This document shows, piece by piece, positions 46,244-57,032 of a DNA stretch of 64,000 bases. Made by a program: the position numbers and the translations under genes. The stretch spans positions 3,348,001 through 3,412,000 of the forward strand of contig JAGTJL010000001.1 of assembly GCA_020746875.1 (NCBI GenBank), written 5' to 3'. Under the pieces are notes generated by a model. The model was not told where the DNA came from, did no database searches, and saw only the letters and a list, made by a program, of their open reading frames with translations. This stretch comes from Rhexocercosporidium sp. MPI-PUGE-AT-0058 (lineage: Eukaryota; Ascomycota; Leotiomycetes; Helotiales). How positions within the stretch are numbered: the first letter of the stretch is position 1; the number at the start of each line of letters is the position of its first letter.

Positions 46244-49200
46244 TTAATTAATAATCTACTTAAAGTACTATAGAACGGCAAAGTTATAACACTAAAGAGT
46301 TAAAATCGTTAATAATACGGGAAGTTAAGATCTTAACGCTTTAGCTCCGCCTTTATATTTAAATTAATTAAAAGGGAGAATCTTTTCAGCTTTTAGACGT
46401 TATAAAGAGCCGAGTGTCTCGACGATATTATTAAACACTAACCTTAACACGATAGTTACTCTTCGACAACTATTAAGTTAATATAGACCCTCTTAATACA
46501 AGACTTCATTTCCGTAGACTTACCGAAACTATATTAAAACGGCACCGTTATAAAAATTATATTAAAAGTAAGAGAATTAATCCCGGTAAATAACGGAAAA
46601 GAAAATAAAGTAAATATTATACCTTAAGCCTTAAAGACTTAATTAATAAACGAATTCCCCGCGGACTTAACGAAGTACTTAAAAGACTTCCGTAAAAACC
46701 TTTATAATAGACGAGTTAAGGGAGAATTCCTTTTCTAAGATTTCTACGAATTCTTTAGTAAATAAATAGTCGACTAACTTAAAATAATTAATAAATAAAA
46801 GAAACTCTATTTTTATAACGCTTTTAAATTCTATAGAGTTTACGTCGAACGGTTAAAGAGAATAAAGACCGTTAAAGCGTTATACGTAACACTTTAAGCA
46901 CTATATAATAAGTGGCCGCAAGACTAGCTTCGGGATTAAACTTAATTATACTTTAAATTTATATTGGAACACATACGAGACGAGCTACGGCCATAAGACA
47001 GGTAAATTAAGAGTTTTAAGTTAATATAATTAGCTTTACGAACGCCAAAAGTCAGAATATTAACTTTAGGCTAAGAGACGTATACGCTACGGAGCACTTA
47101 AGACGTTGCGACTTTATAATATATTATAATAATTAATATAAAAGAAAATCTATATAACGTAACTCCTCCGGCGCTTATAAAAGTAAAGAAGGAGTCGTTA
47201 TCTCTTACTTTTAGCCTTATAAAAGGTTTATCTTAATGAAAACTAAATAATACTCTACTTTTAAACCTAACTCCGGCACTTTTACTTATTTTAAAAAACA
47301 AGTTAATATTATTATTTAAGATAACCTCAGAACTAATAAGTAACGGTAAGAATTCGGACCCCCCTTTCTAATTTATTATAAAACCCCTCTTAAAATCTCA
47401 AACTAAGTCTTTAGCGACGCTATTGAAAATATATATTAAAGAGCTTTAATATAATAAGACGAAGGACTACTTAAACGAAAAGTTACACATCCTTATTAAC
47501 CTCTACTAACGCGTTAGAGTTTCTAAAGTAATTTAAAAGAGAGCTTTTCCTTTTATAATGCGAGATAAGGCGAGCACGTATTATTATTATTACTTACAAA
47601 ACAAAAGTTATACGTTTAATTAACTAATACAAGCTACGCGTAATCACTTTAAGACGGAAGAGCGAGCTTAATAGTTCCTTAGCCGATAGTTTAATCTTAA
47701 ATTTAAGGATTTTTAAAAAGCTAATCGTTAACGCGGCAAATTAGTACTAACTTAGTTAAAGAACTTCGTTAAGGAATTATAGTATACATAGCTAAGTCTT
47801 AAGAATAAGTATATACGGAATAATTAAACGTTATATAATAAGATAATTTAAAGAATATTAAGTAATCTTCTTTTTAAAATAGCACTTTTTAACGCGCCTT
47901 TAACTTTCTCTACTTTTATAAATAGCTTACGGAACGCGGTTGGCGTGGAGGTAACGTATAGCTTAAATTAACGCCATAAGCACTCTGAAACAGGCCTAAA
48001 TTAATATAAAAACTACGTCGTAAAAAGTAACGCGTATTACTTAAACTAAAAGATTAAGTACTCGTCCGGAAATAGACGCGAAAACAAATTTAAACTAAAA
48101 CCTGACTATTTCGGTTATATTATTTATAAGAAATTAAATTGCCATAATAGCCGCTATATAAATAAAGAGAAAGCTACTTTTAAAGTAAAATACTTCGTAA
48201 ATTAAAAGGCAAAAAGCCTTAAAGTTAATAATTCTTTTTTCAAAATATATTTAATATATATAAAAAGGAACGGTTCCGATTCGGATAGGATTTAAACTCT
48301 TTCTAGAGATTATAATAGCTATTATAAGTCAGAATCGTCGTCGGAAGTCGATTCTATTATTAATTCGGACGATTTAAACGTAAGTAAAGAGAGCGACGGC
48401 TTAGTACTTTATACGACTGTATTTACAGTAAGTAAGAAGAAGTATAACGCATAAAAAGTGCTTTAGTAACTTAAGGAGTAAAAGGCAATTTATATTTTAA
48501 AGGCCATAATTATAAAACTTATTGCTTTCGAGGCATATATAATATAATAAATTAATAAATTCTTTTAAAGTCTATTAATTAATATAAGAGCGTTTAATAA
48601 GAATACCGGCGGTATTAATTAGCTGCGGGCGTTGTAATAGATTCAGAACATTGAATTTAACATAAGTCAAATAAGAACGAGTCGGATTACATTCGGTGCC
48701 GGTTTAAGACTTTCCCTTAAAGTTATAATAATTAATACTTTTATTAATAAAATGGAATTTATAATTGTAGACGTGGACATATCGTTCTTAATTTGTTTAT
48801 AATAATTAAATAAGCTTAATATATAATACGACAACTTTTATAACGTATTAATTTAAAGTAAAAAGAGATACTTAATCGTTTAAAAGAAAGGTTATACGTG
48901 GCTTCTTTTAAATCGCTATAATTAACTTCTTAATTCTTTAACGGGGATAATTAATATATATTACTTTATAAAGACGGAAATTAAACGATTCCATAAGCGG
49001 TTTAATTACTTTATAATAGCGCGTTTAAAGCTCTTATTAAACTAAGCCGGCTATAATCCCGATTCCGAAGTAATAAAGAAGGTTAAGAAGTTATGTAAAT
49101 ATTATTAAAGGCATAAAAAGGCTTTATAAAAGTTTAAATTTAAATTAAAGGACGACGTTAACTTTAATTATATAATTTACGTTAATATAATTTAATTAAG

Positions 49201-51448
49201 GGCTAAATAAGTCCTTTATATAATCGACGAAAGCACGGGGTTTAATTAAGTAAAACTACTCCGAAAGGCCACCGGATTAATTACGGCTCAGTCTGTATTT
49301 AACGCACTTAAATCGGCATAAATAAACACTTACCTCGGCCCTCTTAATTACGTAGTTTACGACTACGGGACTAATTTTAACTTAAAAGAGTTTAAGAGCT
49401 CTTTAAAATTAATAAAGACGACGTCGAAACTCGTGCCTATAAAGGTATATTACTCTATTAAAAAAGTAAAACAATTCCACCGCCCCCTTCGCCAAGCGTA
49501 CGAAATCGTCATAGAAGAGCACCTAGAATTAAGCAATAAAAATAAATTATAAATAGCTATAAAGGCAGTTAATAATATAATAAGTCCTTAAGGCTTTATC
49601 TTTATATTATTTATTTTCGGCGCTTACTTTAAATTAACCGAAATAAACCTATTAAATCCGTTTATTAAGTAACGCGCCACTATTATTAAGAAAGCTATAA
49701 AAGAAATTCATAAGATTTAGGCTAGCCGGTAAGTAAATAACGCGCTAGGGACGCGCAACGGTCCTATAATAACTCATATATATAACCTTTAAATTAAAAA
49801 TTAAATTATAATATAAAAGGAAAAAAAGGGGTAAAAAAGCTTATATAATTTCCTAGGAATAGAAAGAAAGACGTATAAAATTAAGATAGACGGTAATAAA
49901 ATTAAAACCTTTAAATTAACTTTTATACGTTTATTTAAAATAAATACATTAAATATTAAACCTTAAAAAGAAAATTTACTAAAGAAGTCCCGTGAGCTAG
50001 GATTACGAGTTAATAACTTATCCGAAACGACACCGGAAACCCACCGAATTATAATTAAATTACCTTTTATATAATTAATTTTAAGAATTTAAGTATTTAA
50101 TAACGATTCCGATATAAAAGCGTTTTTTATAAAGAAAGAGATTAAAAACCGAAAGCTCGCTATTAAATTACGAGTTAAAGGCAAGATTAAGACGCTAAGT
50201 CTATTATTTTAATAATCCCGAAGGATAAAATACAAGGCACTTATAAAAAGAGGTGTTTTTATATTAATCGATTAAAGCGACTCACGACTTAAAAGCTATT
50301 AAATATTTAAGTTACGTATAATAAATAAGATTAAGGATAAGGAAACTCTTATATTATAAGAGAAGTCAAGGCTAGTAGTTATATGCTTTAACGATAAAGA
50401 AAAGAAGGATATTTTAATATAATTATTAATAATTTAATAAATTAGTTAACGACTTCTTATTTACTTAGCGGCCTTTATTAAAATATTAAAACGGACAGAA
50501 AATAATACCGAATTGACTTTAATAATCCGTGATATTACCTAAGTATATATATAAGCTAATATTAAATTCCTTTAGAAGATCTTTACGTGGCTACCGGTAA
50601 AGATTGCGAACGAGTTTTTTTATAAAACGGTATTTATAATAATATTTCTGTTATATAATATTCCGAAATCAGAGAACTATTAGTTTAACACGTATTATAA
50701 ATACTATTAAGAGAACTTATAAATAAAAACTTTTACGTTTAATTCTTATTTATTAATATTTACGCAATAAAACCCCCATTTTAGACTAATTAAAATGTAA
50801 ACGGATAATACTCTTATTCTAAAAGATAACGAATTCTTAAAAACAAAATAAAAACAAATTATAAAAGCCGGTTTTTTAATTAAGCTAATATAAGTCCTTA
50901 ATCCTTCTAAATTAGTCACGTTTAATAATTATATTATTATTATAAAGGAAAATAATTTCTATATATTTTAAAAGGGATAAGGAGTAAGATTAAAAGTCGT
51001 TAACGTTAAATAAAAAGATTATAAGGAGGCTTACCGGAAACAATGCGCTCGCGGAGTATATATTGCGATAATATATTAATTAGAGGCTACGTTTAATTTC
51101 TCCGTCGTAATATAATATTAAAATCCGTCCACGGAGGAGGCTAAGGCCTTAAATTTACGTTTTTAATGGCAAATAAATAACTAAAAGAGAGGCCTGCGGT
51201 ATATACTTATTAATTTACGGTCTATTAAAGTATACGCCTTTATTAACGGCTCTTTTATTAATAATAAAGACTTAAGCTTATAAATTAAGTTTTTAATATT
51301 AATTAATACTAAAACGAAAGGGAATTTAGAGTTTATATTCCGTGATAATATTATTTACGCTAGCTTAATAAAGTATAAGAAAGTAATACGTATTATTCTT
51401 ACTTTCGAGCTTTACGCTATAGTAATAGGTATTAATATATTTATTTTT

Positions 51449-51703
51449 ATGTCGACTACCGTCGCTATAATAACTAATAAGCTTGGCCTTTTACGCCTCC
51501 TTACCGTCGTTTATATAAACTCTTTTTCGCTATACGAATATATTATTAAACTCGGTATAACAAAAGAAAAACGTTTAATAATTAATATAATAGCTATTCG
51601 ACAGTTATACGAACGTAAAGAGTTAACGGAAATGAGATGGATTAATAAAGCTCGTAATCTTATTAATATAATAATTAAAGTAAATCCAAATAAGACTCTT
51701 TAA
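51449..51703 (+). pseudogene. Copia RNase H fragment of element E
   Basis: An 84-codon open stretch reading TNKLGLLRLLTVVYINSFSL, EKRLIINIIAIRQLYERKEL and WINKARNLINIIIKVNPNK. Copia relatives have D.KSLYD, EKRL.ID..ALRQ.YE and WI.G.DNPADA.TK, so most changes are D/G/A-to-N/K/I shifts made by G-to-A mutation. It is a TE relic and not an independent gene. Confidence 0.85.
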
Positions 51704-52084
51704 GAGTTAATTAATTTAAATTCTCTTATTATTAAAATAAAAGGTTAAATTTAAAGGCTAACTGGAGGCGATTCGGATTAGTTTTAGTATCGTTTTAAAA
51801 AGTAATAGTTTTTCTTTAATTCTTAATTTCTTTTATATACTCACGCTCTTTTTATATTATATTTTATATTACTTTTAATTTATAAGATAAGGAATAGTAA
51901 TTAAATTCTTTATTTACTCTTTAATTTAAAACATTAATAAGCGGTTTTATAACGATACTTTAATAAGGACCTGGCTGCCGGTTTTATTATAAGAAGCTAC
52001 TCTCGTATAGAAGTATAAAGAAAGCATCGCTACGAAAAGTTAATTATAAAGTTAATCCGAAACAGGGCCTTTAAAACGACGAGC

Positions 52085-52500
52085 GGCGAAGACGACGGCG
52101 CTTAACGCGAGCAGTTTCCTACTCGGCTATAAGCTTATTATCCTCCTCCTTCGCCTTGTCTTCATTTCCTCCCGTATTAAAATCTCCTCGACGACGCTTT
52201 TTCGCCGCCTTTATCGCCGTGTGGCGGGAGAACTTTAGTAGGGCTTTTAAGCGTTAATATTAATCGAATATTAGGCTAGAATCGGAAGTACTTATACTAA
52301 CGTTATTTAATAAGTTAAACACCTCTCCACGAAGAGCACGAGTCTCCTTTAATAACGCTACTAACGCCTTCTTCTCGGTCTTTAACGCCTTCGCCGAGGT
52401 AATTAAATAAACGGAATCGATTTCGGTTACGACGGCGACTATAATAACTTCATTCTTTACTGCCACGGCAGCAGAGAGAGTAGAGAACTCCTTACTTACG
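52085..52500 (-). pseudogene. Antisense accessory reading frame of Copia element E
   Basis: Minus strand, opposite to pol, between RNase H and the 3' LTR. It reads VKNEVIIVAVVTEIDSVYLI, TSAKALKTEKKALVALLKET, RALRGEVFNLLNNVSIS, RLKALLKFSRHTAIKAAKK, then an Arg/Lys-rich tail (KKRRRGDFNTGGNEDKAKEE, RVKRRRLRR). Only three stops interrupt it (TAA/TAA/TAG at Gln-compatible positions), fewer than pol has. Motif order matches the A/B antisense frame. Confidence 0.72.
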
Positions 52501-53168
52501 TATTAAGGGAGTTAGGTTATATATTAAATATAAAGCCTTTATAAATTGTTTTTAAAGTCAATTTTAAGATTTTATAATTTATAAAGACGTAAGGAGTCTT
52601 TTATTTTATATAATAAGCGCATTTCTTCCTCTTCTTATTATAAAAAAGGCAATTATATAACGGAATCGTCGCTATAAGGCGGGCGCAGCGGAGGCAGCAC
52701 ACACGGTAGGCAGCCCGGAGGGCACCGGTAAGAACGGGAATTGGCACTATATTACTCGTCAATATCCGAATCACTACCGGATCGACACTAAATCGATTTT
52801 AAATTAATAATAATTTACTTATTATTATTGTTATTATTATTATTAAGTTTATAGAATCTATTAGTACTTCGTTCTTACACAAATCAACAATTTAGGGGTA
52901 TAAACTTTATTAATGTAGTTATTTAAAAGATTAAGTCGATTTCTGGAGGAGATTTCTCCTTATACTTATAATTAATCGACAATAGCAAGCACTTTAGTGA
53001 CTAGCCGAGCTCCTCGCTTAGCTACTTATTGTTCGCTAATAGAGTTCGGCTCTTTTATTTTATTACTACGGCCTCTTTCTTTAATATATTTTATTTCTTA
53101 TTTTTTTTATATATTTTTCTCTTTTACGTTTATAATTCTTATTATCTTTTTAAAAGAAGTTTTGCTTA

Positions 53169-53383
53169 TGTTAGTCCGTAGGGATTCTTATTAATATAAA
53201 ACTCTTATTTATAGCCAAAACGATAGGGTTTCGGTGGAGTTCCGGACTTATATATATATATATAAGGAGCTTTACTCTTATCTTAGAAAAACATAATATA
53301 TAATACTTTTAAAATCACTTAATAATATCGATATTTATTTAGGTGACTTTGTTGTTATATGTCCCGGTACAGTTACACCGACA
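53169..53383 (+). repeat. 3' LTR of element E
   Basis: 215 bp, same length as the 5' LTR; differences are C/T and G/A. Confidence 0.96.
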
Positions 53384-53899
53384 AGCTATAAGCCTAATTA
53401 AGAAATCTACGATAAAAACTTTATATAATTATAGAATTGTTTTATAAATAACGTCTTAAACTTATATTTATTTAGACTAGACTTAAAGTATATTCGGACT
53501 ACCGATCCTTAAAGTATTTTATAATAATAAAAGTCCTTATAAATAAGTAGGCTTAATAAATGGAATTCTTATTTAATTTTAATTTTTAAATTATATATAC
53601 GTTAAGTAAATAAAATTAAAAGGCTAACATTTTTAATTAAAGAAAGTAAGACTTAAAAGTCTAAGAAAAAGTGAAGTTAAATAGCCGATTTAAAGTCTTA
53701 TTTGCGCTTAATTGCCTTAACCTTAGAATTAATGTGGAATTAGTAGATGAGTTTATAATTAACGTTTTTTTTTTTTTTTTTCTCTTTTTAAAAACGGAAG
53801 ACGCCGTTAACGATTCGACTCTAAAGCTACTTAAAACCTCATTTAACTTTATTAAAAAGCTTTATTAAGATAACTATAAGTCCTTTATAAAGGAACGGA

Positions 53900-54610
53900 A
53901 GTCCTTACTTAAGGATTATATAATAATAGACGGACTCTTATACTTTAAAGGCCGTTTATATATATAAAGGAATACCCCGCTATATACTAGACTGATTCGA
54001 GAGGCCTATGACTAGCCGTTTATAGCGCATTTAAGTAAAAAGAAGACTTATTAGCTCCTTACTCTTAAGTACTATTGGTTTGGAATAGATTCGGACTACA
54101 TTCGGTATATAAGAAATTGTAAAGCTTATTAATACTCTCATTTTAAATAAATTAAGTAATAAGGGTTCTTATACCTTTTACTTATTCCTGTATACCTTAT
54201 ATAACACTTATATATAGATTATAAGGATTTTCTAAAGGATAAACACAGTTTTAACTAAATCTTAGTATTTATTAACCGCCTTAAAAAGGATTCCGTTATA
54301 ATTCCTTATTATTAAAATATTAATACTCGTGGCATTACTTAACTATTTATTTAATAGATTTACTAATTTAAACACACTCCGGAGACGATTATATTTAATT
54401 ATAACGCTTAATTTATCTTTTCTTTTTAAAAAGAATTTTATTATATTATTAGCGTTAAGATTAAGCTTTCCACAGCTTATTATAAGGAGACGGACGGATA
54501 AACGGAGATTATAAATCGCTATATCGATTAAAAGCTTAAATTATTCGTCACTTATTACTAAGATAACTAGAGTAAGTTAATACTTTTAATTAATAAAGCT
54601 TAAATATCCT
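53900..54610 (+). pseudogene. Integrase of element B
   Basis: RIP-degraded Gypsy integrase: zinc-binding H/C region with AHLSKKKTY and CKAY, a core with KDFLKDKHSFN.ILVFINRL and IKLSTAYYKETDG.TEI, where intact relatives have ST.YHPQTDGQTE. Confidence 0.85.
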
Positions 54611-55084
54611 TGTCTTACGAATTCATTAGTATAGCTCCGTATTAACTTAAATTCGGCATAAAACCACGTAATAGCTAGGACTAGAAGACGCTTAAAGCTA
54701 TTATTTTATTAAAAAAGCTTAATTACGCCGACGTAAAGAAGCTAGCTTAACGTATAAAATAAGCGTAGAAAATTACTAAAAGAAATATGTAAGCCGCTTA
54801 AGACCGTATAGCCCGCGTAACGGATTAAAAACGGAAGCTTATTAATTAAGAAGTCGGAAAAGAGGTCTTTTTATTAATTAAGAACCTTAAGAGTTACCGT
54901 CTTAGTCGTAAGCTTATAAATTAATAAGAGGGCCCCTTTAAGATTCTGGAAAAGGTAGGCTACTCTTATAAGTTAAAATTATTTATAAGCTCTTAAATAC
55001 ATAACGTATTTATATTAAAACTCCTTTTTAAGGACTTAAAAAACTCTTTACTAAGTTAAAAGACGCCGAAACCTCCTTTAGAAG

Positions 55085-55290
55085 TTATTGAGGATTAAAA
55101 AGAATAAGAAATCGAGGAAATCCTTAGTATTAGATTATATTATAATATACTTAAATATTAAGTGAAATAGCTAGGCTATAACCCCGATCCACAGTAATAT
55201 AATGCCTCCGATTTAATAAGATTGCCTTATAAATTAAAAGATTTTTATACGGCGTATTTTAATAAATCGGGACCACCCCGGAACCTGTTC
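55085..55290 (+). pseudogene. Chromodomain of element B
   Basis: Remnant EIEEILSIRLYYNILKY.VK.LGYNPDPQ.YNASDL followed by YKLKDFYTAYFNKSGPPRNL, the C-terminal integrase chromodomain of chromoviruses, which targets integration to methylated-histone chromatin. Trp/Gln codons are now TAG/TAA. Confidence 0.85.
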
Positions 55291-55552
55291 GAATGGCTTA
55301 AGGCTTGGGAATTAAGGGAAAACGATTATAATTACTTAAAAGATAATAAATTATAACTTCTTTTCGAGACAATAAAACGACGACGTTAATTAATAGTTAT
55401 TTACCCTTTAATTTAAAGCATTAACGAGGCCTTACGACCGCACCTTAATAGGGACTTAGCCACTGATTTTATTATAAACAATTACTTTTATATAAAGGTT
55501 TAAAGAAGATAACGGCTATAAAAGACTACCGAAACCAATCCGAAACAAGGCC

Positions 55553-56040
55553 TTTTAATCCTTATTAAAGAGGTCCTCCTCCTCTTTTAATAAAAGCTTA
55601 GTCAGCTCGTTATTTAACTTTTTATAAAAAGGGCCAAACTTCTTTTTTTTCTTTTTCTTCTTAATAATAGTAATAGCCGCCTTACGCTTAATATTATTAC
55701 GACGTATGCGGCGACGAGTTATACTTACATCTTTATTTTTATTCTTCTCTCCCTTTTTATTATTAATATTATTATTACGGCGAGTTATTTTAATTACCGA
55801 AGTAACGAGAACCCGCGAGAACTTTAATAGGGCCTTTAAGTATTAAATATTAATATTATTTATAATAAACTTAACGACTTATAATAACGTTATCTAATTA
55901 CTTAAATATAATATGGCGGAGAGCCCGAGTCTTTTTTAACACCGCAAACCCTAGCTCTTTTATAATCTTAGGCGCTTTTGCGGTCGCCATAAGTAATATT
56001 TCGTTGATTAACGAGGCGGCAATTTAGACTTCCGTATTAT
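55553..56040 (-). pseudogene. Antisense accessory reading frame of element B
   Basis: Mirror of the A copy: NNTEV, INEILLMATAKAPKIIKELG, FAVLKKTRALRHIIFK, LDNVIIS, then after a frame change YLKALLKFSRVLVTSVIKI and a long Arg/Lys tail (TRRRIRRNNIKRKAA, KKKKKKKKFGPF, LLLKEEEDLFNKD). It is better preserved than A. It runs opposite to pol. Confidence 0.7.
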
Positions 56041-56769
56041 TAATAACTATTAATAACGCGTCGTACTCCGGGCTTATAAACCACGGAAGCTAAAAAGTCA
56101 AAAGTATTAATATTAAACTTATTTTAGAGGTTTTTTAGACTTTAATTTATAAGGCGGTAAAATCTCTTTTAAGTTATATAATAAGTATATTTCTTTAAGT
56201 TACTTTTATTAAAGTGACAAAAGTAGCCCGGCTCCTTTATTATTTAGCGTACGTAGCGCACGCAGCAGTTGCGGTAAGCCGCCGCCAAAGCTCTTAATAG
56301 AGTTGAAAGAGGCACTATTATAGTTAAAATTCGGATTTTATTATAATAATTACGGGATTTTACTTACTTATTATTATTTATTTATTTTAATTAATTAGTT
56401 GTACGTATTAATAATTATATAGCGTAAATTAATAATTTAAAGTAATTTACGAAGAAGTGTGTATTATTAAAGGAAGAAGAATTAACTCTTTAAAAAGTTT
56501 GACGTATATATGTGCTAATATAAGTAAATAAATTAATAGCGCTAAGGTAGCATAATACGATAAGTAACGGACTAGATTCGGACGCTTATTTTATTAATTA
56601 AATAAATAAAAGCTTGCCCTCTTATAATATGTTATTTATTATTATATAAGACCTCGCTTATGCTCGCGTAACCTCGCTTAACCTCGGATAAGAGCCCTTA
56701 GCACCGTAATAATATTAAATTATAATTAATTAAAGATTAAAAATAATCTCTTTTTTAGGAAGGAGGTAA

Positions 56770-57027
56770 TATGACAATAGGTGCACTTAAGAGCTTTTTA
56801 GTGAGTTAGGGAATTTAAGGGTTTAAAGGTAATTAAGTCATGCCGAGTCGGACTAATACCGGAGGGGTTTCGGAGGAGCTTATATATATGAACTTATATT
56901 CCTTTTATTTCCTTTTTTCTTTTTTACCTTTTTGTTTCCTTTATATTAGACTTATTAATTCTCGATAGCCTCAGCTAAAGTATTACTATATACCTCTTAC
57001 ACCGCTCTCTTGGCTAGTGTCGCTATA
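56770..57027 (+). repeat. 3' LTR of element B
   Basis: 258 bp; first bases TATGACAATAGG are the RIP-altered form of TGTGACGATAGG. Confidence 0.95.
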
Positions 57028-57032
57028 ATTCT

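Larger units (their letters stand above)
46029..53383 (+). mobile_element. LTR retrotransposon E, Ty1/Copia, innermost element
   Basis: 215-bp LTRs (46029-46243, 53169-53383) beginning TGTTAGTCCG and ending CCGACA, with TSD AGCTA (46024-46028, 53384-53388); 7,355 bp, plus strand. Gag is at the left. RT is near 50.4-51.1 kb (LYNIPESENYWFNTYYKYY and TDNTLILKD where relatives have TDDTL). The RNase H frame is 51449-51703. It has an unusually long ~1.4 kb 3' region with an antisense frame on the minus strand. Its family is unrelated to C (different LTRs, different pol sequence). It sits inside B's RNase H, so it is the most recent arrival. Confidence 0.95.
42013..57027 (+). mobile_element. LTR retrotransposon B, same Gypsy chromovirus family as A, inserted in D and split by E
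   Basis: 258-bp LTRs (42013-42270, 56770-57027) with TSD ATTCT (42008-42012, 57028-57032). Without E it is 7,655 bp, 8 bp shorter than A. Plus strand. Gag zinc knuckle at 43839-43880, protease remnant near 44.1 kb (ALINTKVNGYLFI where DTGA is expected), RT 45.15-45.6 kb with intact YFDDIL (45488-45505), RNase H interrupted at 46028 by E and resuming at 53384. Integrase is near 53.9-54.6 kb (HLSKKKTY.LLTLKYYW, KIKLSTAYY.ETDG.TEI.N), the chromodomain near 55.09-55.27 kb, then the antisense frame. The chromodomain identifies a chromovirus. Confidence 0.95.
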
